Positions 42,999 through 54,663 of a stretch of DNA of 64,000 bases are shown one piece after another (positions within the stretch are counted from its first letter, which is position 1; the number at the start of each line of letters is the position of its first letter). Below the pieces are notes generated by a model. That model was not told where the DNA came from. It ran no database searches and saw only the letters and a list, made by a program, of their open reading frames with translations. The translations under genes and the position numbers were made by a program. Source of the DNA: Liriodendron chinense (lineage: Eukaryota; Streptophyta; Magnoliopsida; Magnoliales; Magnoliaceae); assembly GCA_003013855.2 (NCBI GenBank), contig ML058337.1, positions 868,001 through 932,000 on the forward strand. Direction: 5' to 3'.

Positions 42999-43382
42999 TT
43001 CAATGGTTTGTTTTTTCTGAAATAATTTAGAGTTAGGATTGTTTTAAGATAGGATTAGTTTAGGATTGTTTAGGTTAGATTTTTTTCTTAAATTTAGAAT
43101 ACTAAATCACTTTGTTTAGTTTTGTTCTAGTTTTGTAAGAATCAAACTTAGGTTGCCAATCGGGTACTATCCTTCTAAATCCCCTTACTTTAGTTTATTT
43201 CATAACCTTTTTTATATATAATAGTAGAGGTACATTTAGAACCAGTGTAGTTTGAGTGGTTCATGCCCAGGTGGGTCTGTGATCACATTCTCCGTTTGCT
43301 AAGTGAAGGAGGACCAGTTGACAAATTGTCTATACACCGCAGTTTTTTAAAACACCTAAGATCTTTTAAAAATTCTGAGGAT

Positions 43383-44878
43383 ATGGCTGAGAATCAACCC
43401 AACCAATGAGCCAATTAACAAAATCAACATGTTTAGGCTGATAACCAAACTGAAATAGGTGAGAATGAAGTGGATAACGTTCCTCAAGGTAGACCTTTAC
43501 GTGACCATCTTCAACCCGCTAGAGCGAGCACCCCTTACTGCATGATCTTTCTACACAATGCAGGGAATGTGAACTTCAAACCGGGAGTGATCCAACTCAT
43601 TCCTAAATTTCATGGACTTGATTCTGAAAGTCCATATCTACATCTCAAACAATTTGATAAGATTGTAGCTATATTGCACTTTGTTAATATGTTCGATGAT
43701 ACTCTAAGGCTGAAATTATTTCCATTTTCCTTAAAAGAAATGGTTAAGTCATGGCTTTACTCTTTAAGGCCAAGATTTATCGGTACATGGGCTGAGATGA
43801 CCCAAGAGTTCCTTAAATCGTTCTTCCCGGTTCATAAGACAAATATGTTGAGGCAGACCATAATAAATTTCTCCCAAAAAGAGGAAGAAACTTTCTTTTA
43901 GTATTGAGAGAGATTTAAAGAACTTCTTAATGCATGCCCACATTATGGATATGAAACTTGGCAAGTAATGAGCTTTTTCTATGATGGACTGACTTCACCC
44001 AAGTGCCAATTCGTAGAGATGATGTGTAATGGGGGAATTCATGAACAAAGAACCCAATAAAGAATGCGATTATTTTGACATATTGACAGAAAACACACAA
44101 TCATGGGATACATCTAAGCCAACAAATCCCAAATCAACCAAATTTAAGGAAAATGGTAAGAATGTATGTTTTAAGGGAGGAGGACGATGTCAATGCTAGA
44201 GTGGTTAGTCTCATAAGAAAAGTTAAGGCCATGGAATTAAAGAAGTTAGAGGCAGTTAAACCTAATGATAATTTTGAGAACATTTGTGGAATTTGTGCTA
44301 GTAATGTTCATGTGACATAAGAATGTCCTACAATTCCTACGTTTGAAGAACTATTACATGAGCAATTGAATGTCATAAACAACTATCAACGTCCATTCAG
44401 TGATCCTATTTCAAACATGTATAATTCTACTTGGAGTAACCATTCTAATATTAGTTGGAGGAATGGACCGACTGCAAATACAAACAACAATCCACAACAT
44501 TTGGCGAGGCCATCTATTATGATCACAGCTAATGCTACCCTCGAGGAGATGTTGGGAGCATTTGTACAACTCAAAGAGTAATTCTAAAAAATTAGATGGG
44601 TTTATGCAAGAAAAATCCAGATTCAACCAACTCACATCACAATCAATCAACGATCTTGAAATATCGATTGAGAGGGTTGAATCTCATTTAAATATTGGGG
44701 AAAAGGGCACACTTCCTGCATAAACTCTTACTAATCCCAAAACCCAATTTGAGATTGGTTAGCCTAGCTCATCTTCCCAACACATGGAGCATGCTAAGTC
44801 CATCACTACCCTTAGGAGTGGTAAAACAATTCAAATGTCTAATCCGGTGAAGGCCGTAAGGCCTAAGGATCCAATAAA
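43383..44878 (+). pseudogene. Athila-like gag remnant
   Basis: The likely start is ATG 43383 (MAENQPNQ). The frame 43470-43901 carries the capsid-like core: PKFHGLDSESPYLHLKQFDK, LFPFSLKEMVKSWLYSL and FLKSFFPVHKTNMLRQTI. After a stop at 43901 pieces continue in several frames: CPHYGYETWQVMSFFYDGL near 43932, a knuckle CGICASNVHVT-ECP near 44294-44330 and NNYQRPFSDPISNMYNS near 44376. At least five stops or frame changes interrupt it. It ends at the solo S LTR (44879). Confidence 0.82.
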
Positions 44879-47800
44879 TGAAATTGTGTCGGTAGTCTAA
44901 TACGACACTTATGTATACGTGCAGAAGCTAAGATTGGAGCAACTAGAATTATGGCTAAGTCCGGGGGGGTTGATTATGACCTTTTTAAAATTCTTTTCAC
45001 CTACTTAAACAATTCAACAATATAAACTAAGTAAGTAAGAACACTTCAGCTTCCAAGCCTAAGTGGGTCCAATGACAAGACTAGCATATGATTAAAGCAA
45101 TTAACAACCTAGTCTAAGCAAGTATAGATTAATAAATGATTAAGCTAATCAAACACCTAATCTAATGCAACTCAAGTAGACTATATGAGAATGGAACATA
45201 TAAGCTCAAGTCTACTCAAGAAGTGAAAGTACATCTTGTGTGTGTGGATGTGCCTATCTAGTGCATAGCATACATTCTAATTAAGCATTTATAATTAAAC
45301 AATTAAACACAATGCATAATAAGAAATATGCTCAAATACAATCACAAACACAACAATGTATAATGATTTAACTTTGGGTCTACTCTACTCCCTGTTCAAG
45401 TACTAAACCCCTTTGAGCACACCGACATTGTTCACTCGCCTCAAGTGCAAGGCTACGATGTAGTTATAAATCTCGGTGAGACCGAGGTCGATCCACTGGG
45501 AAAGAGGTAAACAATTCGAACTATCCTAATAACTAGAATCTAAAAGGGTTTATGAAATCAATTTTAAACATAAAATAGGAAAAATATGAGAATTGAGTAG
45601 AACTAGAGCATCAAGGATCCATTTGTAGTAGTCCAATGCCATCCATTCATCCAAGCACAACACGATTAGAATCAAAGTTATATCTTTCATCTAATTAGAG
45701 GATATAACATTCAAGCACAAACAACCCCACTTAAATATGAAAAATCAGATTTTTAGTTCTAATGAAGCATGTGAAATTCAAACTTGTAGCCTTCAGAGTA
45801 ACAGCCATACCAAGAGATTATGGCATGATCTAGGGTTACTACAATTTGAATCTAATCAAACTATAATGATAATATTAGAGAATTATAAGGAAGTCATGTC
45901 CGAAGTACATGAACTCTCATAAAAGTTTTAAAAATACCAACTTTATTCGAATTAGAACTTAAAAATTCAAACTTAACGTAAGAGTACTTGAAATAAACAA
46001 ATTGAACATTGAAACTAGCTACAAGCTTCACCTCTTAGCCCTAGCTAAGAGGTTTTAGCTAAGCATTGTCATACTTGAACTAAAAACAAAGAAAAACTAC
46101 TTGAAAGCATAGAAAACTATAAAAATCCTAGTTGGAGGAGTTGCGAATACTCCACGACGATCCTCTCCACCTCCCATGACTTCAATGTCCTTCTATGATG
46201 CCTTAGGAAGAGAGTAGATGTGCCCTTTTATAGAAAAATTCTTCCACCGTCTCAAATTTGTGTAAGGATTTACGCAGCTATAGACAGTTTCGATTGATAC
46301 TTCAATCAATCGGAACTATTTTCGATTGATGTTTCGATTGATCGGAACTATTTCGATCGATCAAAAATTCTGTTCAGGGAGTGCAAAAGTTTTTAGTCTT
46401 GAAATTTTAATTTTTTGATCGATCGGAATTAATTTTCAATTGATGTTCCGATCGATCGGAACTAATTTCGATTGATCGGAATTTCACTCCAGCAATATTT
46501 CAGGGCCATTCTGAACTTTCTACATCTTACTTTTCTGGCCCTGTAGTTCTACACTTTGATTTTTTTTGCCAGTTGAGGTCATTAACATGATTTCTCTAGG
46601 GCTTTTTCTTCACTTCTTTGGCTCATCAAAGCTTGGTCTTCTAATCACTCCAAATCCTTTAAATTAATAATAAATCCATGACATCTCTCTCTTTTACCTA
46701 CAAACATAAAAACAAGCATAAGTTCTCAACTTTAACAACTTAAGCTATGAAGTTATGCTATGAATCAGGGTTCAGATATGCACAATTCATGGCTCAACAA
46801 ACATTCACTAGGGAGTTTAAATATGGTTCCTCTTAACCAAGGTGTTTTAAATTGGATCCACAAAATCAGAGAGTTTACAGGTTCCTCCCAACATACACAT
46901 TTACATCCGTGTTGGTGGCTCCCCTTGGAGACTTGTTTAGGTCCGACAAACGTGCCAAGGAACGACAAACGTCCCTGAAATTCAGGCTCAACAAACGTGA
47001 CAAGGAACAACAAACGTCCCTAGAATTTTAGGCTCAACTAATAAGCCAAGGATCAGCAAATGAACGTAAATTAAAGTTTGACAAACAAACTCTACACTCA
47101 ATCTCCATAGGAAAAAGAGTTGATGGACTCTTACAAAAGACAACTCACTTGTTGGATTTGAGCCTAGTTGTAACACTGCTTCGAATTTTTTCTTCTTACT
47201 CTCCCGTGCTCGAATCAGCTCCCCTTGTGCTCCCTTGATCTTTGATGTCGCCCCTTTACCAAGGCTTCAGCTCCAAGATCAGCTCCTTTGCATGTGATGC
47301 TCCATTAGAGATGCCCAAGGTGCTAGGAGGTGGTGAATCCTCTACAAATGGTAGAAAATGAGTTTCATAGAGGAATACACCTATTTGGATTTCTACGTGG
47401 TATTTAGACATAGGATTTAACTGTGATAAAGGTGTCTAAACTCCTAGAAATCAAGAGGGAACAAGTCTATTTTCATTTGAGCATTGAATGCCCCAAGCTT
47501 ATGATGAATTATAAGAAGAATGCCTTAAAATGGGTTAGGAATAGAGTCTCTAATGGTCTTCAACAATGGTAGCTTTTATCTCCTCAAAATCTCCCTCATT
47601 AGCCCAAAAACCGCATCACCTGTAAAGAAAAATCTTCAATGGTCATAAAACGAGCAAATAATGGCTACTTCGATTGATCGGAACAGTTACGATCGATCGG
47701 AATATCAGTCTAGTGATTTCATCAGGTTGCTGGATAAGATATCTGATTGATCGGAACATTGTTCCGATTGATCGAAAAATCAATTTTCGATTGATCGAAG

Positions 47801-48137
47801 TCCGATCGAAAATTGTTGTTTGGGCTGATTTGTTTATAGCAACTTCCACCTCTTTAATTAGCCTAATTTATCATATTTATCTATGTGATCTAAGGCTAAT
47901 AAGGATAAGTAAGGATATTCTTAGTTGGTCTAAGTTATTTAAGAGGTTTTGGGTGTTTTGGTTCAAAGGGTTAGGGTCACCAAGGCATCTCTTTTATTTG
48001 TTCTTCTTCTTTGATACTTTTGGTCCACTTGAATCTTTGGTCTTCATCTTGCCAAGGCTCAACCGATATTACAATACATGGACATACGTGATTGACAAAT
48101 AAGGTGCACTAGTATGCCACAGAAAAGTGCACTAACA
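44879..48137 (-). mobile_element. Solo S-family copia LTR, TSD ATAAA, containing LTR G
   Basis: On the plus strand it reads from TGAAATTGTGTCGGTAG to GTGCACTAACA and is bounded by a perfect ATAAA (44874-44878 and 48138-48142). Its orientation is minus (TGTTAGTGCAC is the start). Excluding the nested LTR G and its duplication, about 1880 bases remain. A GATCGATC/GATTGATC cluster lies at 47668-47812. It separates gag from protease of the Athila-like host. Confidence 0.9.
45429..46799 (-). mobile_element. Solo LTR G (Athila-like), 1371 bp
   Basis: Read on the minus strand it starts TGTTGAGCCATGAATTGTGC and ends AGGCGAGTGAACA. Flanks GACAT (45424-45428) and AACAT (46800-46804) differ at one base; the uninterrupted host sequence in another S LTR (58142) supports the site. 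Minus-strand TATA box TATAAAAG at 46225-46232, with a GATCGATC/GATTGATC cluster just upstream (46285-46490). Confidence 0.85.
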
Positions 48138-48142
48138 ATAAA

Positions 48143-48993
48143 TCCTAAGGGAGATGACGAACCTAGCTCCACTTCACATGAGAAAGAATTAGAGAAATTA
48201 GATAAGCTTGTGGGTCCATTTTCACAAAGATTGATTCCGCCCAAACCTCTAAACACCAATCAAGATATCTTAGAAGTTTTTAAATAGGTGAATATCAACA
48301 TTCCCTTGTTGGATGTTATAAAACAAATACTGTCATACGCTAAGTTTTTAAAGGACCTTTGTATGGTCAAAAGGAAGCACAATGTACAAAAGAAAATATT
48401 TTTGAAAAAGAAAGTGAGTGCCATCATTAAACAGGATGTACCTCAGATATATAAGGATCCCGATAGCCCAACCATATCATGTGTGATTGGAGACTACCAA
48501 ATTGAGCAAGCTTTGTTAAATCTAGGGGCAAGTGTAAATTTGATCCCCTACTCGGTTTATGAACAATTAGGTCTAGGTGAATTAAAACCCACCAAAACCA
48601 CACTTCAACCTGCTGATCATTCGATCCATATATCGAGAGGAGTGATAGAGGATGTGCTTGTCCAAGTTGATAAATTCTACTACCCGGTAGACTGTATTGT
48701 CTTGGACACATAATCGGTCATTAATGCTAGCACTCAAATTCCTTTCATACTTGGCTGCCCGTTCCTAGCCACATCGAATGTTATAATTAATTGTAAGAAC
48801 GAGGTTATGAAGACGTTATTTAGAAACATGACGCTTGATCTGAATGTTTTTAATATATGCAAACAACATGAGGATGGTGATGAGGAGGTCCACTAAATTA
48901 ACTTGATAGATGCATTCGTGGAAGATAAGTCCCTCATAACTTTGTACCCTGATTACTTAGAAGCGTGATTGGCCCACTCCCCTGATATAGAAG
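48143..48993 (+). pseudogene. Athila-like protease remnant
   Basis: The frame 48288-48713 includes the family's pre-protease block (VNINIPLLDVIKQILSYAKF, then VPQIYKDPDSPTISCVIG) and the protease active-site region LLNLGASVNLIPYSVYEQLG, where the usual catalytic Asp is replaced by Asn in DLGAS. After a stop at 48711 the same frame continues IPFILGCPFLATSNVIINCK, the C-terminal protease block, and decays near 48900-48990. Other stops lie near 48286 and 48895. Confidence 0.82.
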
Positions 48994-50517
48994 TGTAGAC
49001 ATCCCACCTTTGGCTACAATGGTGGTAGAGATAGCTGGATGAATGGAGGACCATACCCCCAAATCCCATGTCCAAACTCAGCCAAACTCATCCTTGTAAA
49101 CTCTAATCCATAGCCCAGCTCAAGCCTGAACCCAGTCAACTCACCCCTAAACATCAGCCCAAAAAACCCCCCATAAGAAAAACTAGTCAAAAAATCCCAA
49201 AAAAGTCAAACTTGTTGAGTCAACCCGCTGAGTCAAATCACCGGGTCAACCCGCTAAGTCAACCCATCGAGTCAACTCACTATGTCAACCCATCTCCTAA
49301 ACGCAGTCAACTCACCGAGTTCCAAACCGCAGCCTCGGAGCAAGTCCGAACCCCAAACCTAAGAATTTTCTGCTTCAGGTTTGGAGGTTGTACACTCCGA
49401 ACCCGAAGCAAAACGACCGTACGGGCGGCCCGACCCCCTAGGTGCCGCCCAAAATTATTTACGGGGTCTGCCACTCTTCGCTGCTATAAATACCCCCCTC
49501 CCCTTCTCATTCAGGCATCCCTCAAGCCCGAGTGCGATCCCATTCGTTCCGAGCCCTTCTCCACCCTTTTAGCTAACTTTTCCACCAAGGAGAGCCCGAG
49601 TGAGGAGAGCCTAGCCCTGGTCCAGCCCAGCCTGACCCTGGCCCAAGTCTTTCAAGCCACCCAAGTCTTGATTTAGCCACTCGAAGCGGACCCTTGCGAC
49701 ACCTCCATCCATCTAGCCACTCTTTATTAGCATCATCTCATTTGTATCTAGCATAAGTGCAACATTTACTTTTCTTCAAATCCCCCTGCTTCACTACAAA
49801 CACTTTGATTATTCAAATACACAGCATGCATCCTGCATAAAGCAACTGTCAGTTCGAGCGTATGATCTGGGCTTGCCTGTTAATGGAAACCTGCCCATCA
49901 AAAACTCTTACTGTTCAGATCTGCATTCATGCATCAGTCACTACAAGCACTTTGATCATTCAAACACACAGCATGCATCCCGCATAAAGCACCTGTCAGT
50001 TCGAGCGTATGCTCTGGGCTTGCCTGTTAATGGAAAACTGCCCATCAGAAACTCTTACTGTTCATACCTGAATTCATGCATCATGTCATCCATGAGAATG
50101 TACTAGGATTAAATCAGACTTTCAAGTATTAGTTCGATTCTGTGAAGTAGAGACCGTACTTCGGTACGGGCAATGTGGGGTGCTTAACCTCTTCCCACCC
50201 TGTAACTGTGATCCCTTACCTCGAATCTCTGGCCACAGATCAAAAGGAGTCATTTTAGAGGAAGGAATCTTCGGATTCCCTTCTCTAACATTTCTATGGG
50301 GTCTAGCCGACTGTAGATTTGAAATAACTGGCTAGTGGAGACTTTGGTCTTATACAAACTCATCCAAACACATCCAACTTAACACGACAATCGATAAAAA
50401 GCCCTCGAGAACGAGGCAAGCCAGTGGCACAAACGGCGATTCGCGCGCACGCATCCCTCTTCTTTTTTCGAAAGGAAAGTGAGAACATTCGGAAGCGCGG
50501 AACGACGAGCGTCCACA
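48994..50517 (+). mobile_element. Solo T2 LTR, 1524 bp, TSD AGAAG
   Basis: It starts TGTAGACATCCC and ends GCGTCCACA, with a perfect AGAAG on both sides (48989-48993 and 50518-50522). It is collinear with 7014-8502 over its full length, including the TGAGTCA-like cluster (49215-49320), TATAAATA (49485-49492) and the 147-bp tandem duplication. Inserted between the protease and RT of the Athila-like host. Confidence 0.95.
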
Positions 50518-50522
50518 AGAAG

Positions 50523-51273
50523 ATGATATTACTAGGGAGATGGATGCCTTACTAGATGCAGTGCCGATTCTTGAAACTAACTAGTAGAGCTCACAATTTA
50601 AACCATTACCCTCAACTAAGTTAAAGCCTCTACCGTATAGTGTTAAGGCACCGAAGCTTGACCTAAAACCTCTACCAGTTGAACCCAAATATGCATACTT
50701 AGGTAAAGATGAGACATATCCAGTGATAATTTCTTCCCCTTCCCACTTAAATGAGGAACAAGAGAGTAAGTTGATTTTTACTCTGACAGAACACAAGAAT
50801 GCCCTTGGATAGATAATTATGGATCTCAAGGGCATAGACGCCCGTGATTTGCCCTCATCGCATACACCTAGAGGAGAATGCGAAAACATCTAGGCAATCA
50901 CAATGCCTTTTAAATCTAAACATGAAAGACGTGGTAAAGGGCGAAGTGTTAAAGCTATTGGATGTGGGTATCATCTACCCAATATCCAATACCCAATGGG
51001 TGAGTCTAACTCAGTTGGTGCCCAAGAAGTCCGAAATCACCATCGTATCTAATGTGAATAATGAACTCATTTCAATGAGAGTCACTATTGGTTGGAGAAT
51101 GTGCATTGACTACAGGAAGGTGAACATTGTCACTAGGAAAGACCACTTTGCTCTTTTTTATCAAATCCTTGAAAGGCTAGCAGGTCATTCCTACTATTGC
51201 TTCCCGGATGGGTATTCGATTACAACCATATAGAGATCAGTTTAGAAGATAAAGAGAAAACCACTTTTACTTT
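50523..51273 (+). pseudogene. Athila-like RT remnant, truncated by LTR D
   Basis: The linker LKPLPSTVE-like region (50600-50700) has stops. The frame 50844-51233 then gives the RT N-terminal half: EVLKLLDVGIIYPISNTQWV, GWRMCIDYRKVNIVTRKDHF and ILERLAGHSYYCFPDGYS, followed after a stop by ISLEDKEKTTFTF. The fingers and start of the palm are thus present, but the YVDD half is lost at the LTR D boundary. Confidence 0.88.
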
Positions 51274-53025
51274 TGTTAAGCCTTGAATTGTGCATATTTA
51301 TCCCCAATTCCATAGTTTAATTACATAAAACAATGTTCTTAAAGACTGACTTTAATTTGTTTTTGTGATTATAGGAGAAAATGAGAGATGTGAATGAAAA
51401 GAGCTCAATAGGGAACAAATGGACAATAAGGACCATCCAACCTATGGCAGGAGATTAACAACCATTCCAGATTCAATCGGCAGAAGCAGCTTCCCATGTG
51501 CAACAAGCATTCCCTAAGTTTCAGCGTGCAACAACTTTATTCGTCCATCTACAAATCAATAACTATAGTTTTAAGAATTATGGGTCCCATCAACATCCAC
51601 CGTCGATTTCCATCAACGGTAATCACAAGAGTTGCAACATCCAACACCCACCATCTTCACCCGTTTAATCAACCATCAGCTCCCGTAGATTCATCACACG
51701 TCCAGTAACGTGCAGCCTCAACCCGTCTTTCATGAGCCAGCCAGCAACAATGCAAGCAACAGCCTTTTCTATAGTAGCTAGTCCAATGTCCACCTGCTAC
51801 ACCTCCACTCCCAGTTGATGCAGCGATCTTAGCCATCCAAGTAGTGTCCCTTCTTAGCAGATCCTTTTCTTCCATGCCCATCAATGGCTGACCAGCAGCA
51901 GAGGACCTCTAAAGCAGTCGATGAGTGTTCAGTAGCCTTCAGTTAAAGTCCAGCAGAAATCTAACCGTCCATCATCCAGTAATAACTGATGTAAAGCATC
52001 TTAGTTGTTGAACAACTTTGAACGTGTGTCCAGTAGTGGAGACAACCCACATGTATGTCCAGCAAGAAATAGGAAAGAGAAAAAAATTAGAAACAAAATG
52101 TTTTCATTTTGAATTTCAACTAGAAAATAGAAACAGAAAGTTGTTTTCATTTTTTTTAATTTTTAGACCAATTCGTGGGGCCCACTTTGATGAATTTTGA
52201 AAATTTATTCCGTCCATGTCAAAGAAAAGCTCGATGCCGAAGAAAACCCAACAAGTTTGACATCAATCCGAGCTCTGAATTGACTGACTTAACTTAAAAA
52301 AGGTCTAGGTGGCCCACCACTAATGATATAAAGAATCTAAGCTGACCATCTTGAAGATCACATCGATATCTGCAAAATCATAAATTTCATGTCAATCTAA
52401 TGTGTGGATTGAATGTACCAGTGGAAGGAAGATGAACAGTCCTGAAAGATTCCGTCTGTGCAGATTTTGAAAAATGCCCTAAATGTTTATATTTTTGGAC
52501 CACATTCTGGGATAGTTTTGGACAATCTAAACCATCTATCATGTAGAGGAGAAAGTTTCAACTACATTTCTAAATTTGAGACAAATTTGACCATTGTACA
52601 TTTCATACCGTTGATCATAAGATGACTGATTTTGCATGTGTTTGAATTGGAGAGGCAATCACTGTTCTAATTTTTTGGCCCACTCAAGAGATAATTTGAG
52701 AGATCTAAACCATTCATGAGGACTGTACATGTGCAAATGAAATTACATTTCGAATTTCAAAGAAATCCGACCGTTGGTTTTCTTGTATCAAGCAAAATAA
52801 AATCAGCTCAGTTGCTGTCTTCCTGTCTACATTATAAATATGGGAGCTCTCTTCTCTTTTAGGCAATCATGGATGTGGGGAGCAAGGAGATTAAGAGCAA
52901 GGAGGCTCTAAGCCTCTCTTTTTCTAGTTCTTCTTCCTTTTTCTAGTTCCAGTTTTTCATGTTTTTCTTAAGTTAACTCTCACCTAGAGCTGAGAGGTGA
53001 TACTTCTAGTTTATTGGTGACGTTC
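51274..53025 (+). mobile_element. LTR D (Athila-like), truncated
   Basis: It starts TGTTAAGCCTTGAATTGTGC inside RT. It is collinear with LTR A and B through TATAAATA (52833-52840), GTGGGGAGCAAGGAG and GAGCTGAGAGGTGA, then is cut at 53025 by LTR E. ACTTT (51269-51273) precedes it; the distal end is not found. Confidence 0.75.
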
Positions 53026-53179
53026 TGTTGAGCTCTGAATTGTGCATATTCTAACCCAAATTCATTACTCATTATACATGTTTCTTATGATTTAAAGACT
53101 AATCTAATACATGGTTTTGTGTTTGTAGGATGCGAGAGAGATTTCACTTGTATGATGCTTAAAGACCCTTCTTACATAC
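53026..53179 (+). mobile_element. LTR E (Athila-like), first 154 bases
   Basis: TGTTGAGCTCTGAATTGTGC and the following bases match the start of LTR A at 30571. It is cut at 53179 by the T2 LTR of copy 2. CGTTC precedes it. Confidence 0.75.
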
Positions 53180-54663
53180 TGTGGACCCTCGTCGTTCCGT
53201 GCTCCCGACGACGTCATTCTCCCTTTCCTTTCGAAAAAAGAAGAAGAGGTGTGTGCATGCGAATCGCCGTTTGTGCCATTGGCTTGCCTCGTTCTCGAGG
53301 GCTTTGTTTGGTTGTCGTGTTAAGCTGGATGTGTTTAGATGAGTTTATATAAGACCAAAGTCGCCACTAGCCAGTTACTTCGAATCTACAGTCGGCTAGA
53401 CCCCGTAGAAACGTTAGAGAAGGGGATCCGAAGATTCCTTTATCTAAAATGACTCCTTTTGATCTGCGGCCAGAGATTTGAGGTAAGGGATCACGGTTAC
53501 AGGGTGGGAAGAGGTTAAGCACCCCACACACTACCGGTACTGAAGTACGGTTTCTACTTCACAGAATCGAACTAACACTTGAAAGTCTGTTTTAACCCTC
53601 ATATATTCTCATAGATGACATGATGCATGAATGCAGGTCTGAACAGTAAGAGTTTCTGATGGGCAGGTTTCCATTAACAGGTAAGCCCAGAGCATACGCT
53701 TGAACTGACAGGTGCTTTATGCGAGATGCATGCTGTATGTTTGAATGATCAAAGTGCTTATAGTGATATGTATATGCAGGTTTGAACAGTAAGAGTTTTT
53801 GATGGGCAGGTTTCCATTAACAGGCAAGCCCAGAGCATACTGCTCGAACTGACAGGTGCTTTATGCGGGATGCATGTCGTGTGCTTGAATAATCAAAGTG
53901 CTTGTAGTGAAACAGGGGGGTTGGAAGAAAAGTAAATGTTGCACTTATGTTAGATGCAAATGAGATGATGTTGGTAAAAGAGTAGCTGGATGGACGGAGG
54001 TGTCGCAAGGATTGGCTTCGAGTGGCTGGATCAAGACTTGGATGGCTTGAGAGACTTAGACCAGTGGTTAGGCTGGGCTGGACCAGGGCTAGGCTCTCCT
54101 CACTCGGGCTCTCCTTGGTGGAGGAATGGGCTAAAGGGTGGAGAGACGGATTGTACTCGGGCTGGCTTCGGAGGGATTGGATTTGGGTTAGATTCGATGT
54201 TGAAATGAGAAGGGGAGGGGGGTATTTATAGCAGCGGGCAGTGGTAGAACCCGTAAATAATTTTGGGCGGCCCCCGTACGGACGCTCCTCGGGTTCCAGC
54301 GTGTGGTACGGTCATGTCTCGGGGCTGTTGCTTTGGACTCAGTGAGTTGACTCGGTGGGTCGACTCAGCGGGTTGACTCGGTGATTTGAATCAGTGGGTT
54401 GACTCGGCGATTTGACCCGACGGGTTAACTCAGCGGGTTGACTCGGTGAGTTGACTCAGTGGGTTGACTCAGTGAGTTTGACTTTTTTATGATTTTTTGA
54501 CTGGTTTTTCTTATGGGGGGTTTTTCAGGCTGATGTTTAGGGGTGAGTTGGGCTATGGATTAAGGGTGAGTTTGGCTGAGTTTGGACACAGGATTTAGGG
54601 GTATGGTCCTCCATTCATCCAGCTATCTCTACCAACAGTGTAGCCGAAGGTTGGGTGTCTACA
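53180..54663 (-). repeat. T2 3' LTR of copy 2, 1484 bp
   Basis: On the plus strand it runs from TGTGGACCCTCGTCG to GGGTGTCTACA. It contains the TGACTCA cluster (54340-54480), minus TATA box (54223-54230) and 147-bp duplication. It cuts into LTR E. Confidence 0.93.

Larger units (their letters stand above)
37590..51273 (+). mobile_element. Decayed Athila-like gypsy element carrying nested insertions
   Basis: The host element comprises a 5' LTR (37590-42974, split by a MULE), primer site, gag remnant (43383-44878), protease (48143-48993) and the first part of RT (50523-51273). It is interrupted by solo LTRs at 44879-48137 and 48994-50517 and cut inside RT by LTR D at 51274. Its gag, protease and RT sequences read as the Athila type, and the tRNA-Asp-like primer site agrees. 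Many stop codons and the missing 3' half make it inactive. Confidence 0.85.

Noticed and set aside
51496..51884. Short ORFs in LTR D (plus 51496-51708, minus 51669-51884)
   Set aside because: They lie in the U3 of an LTR, overlap on opposite strands and have no domains.
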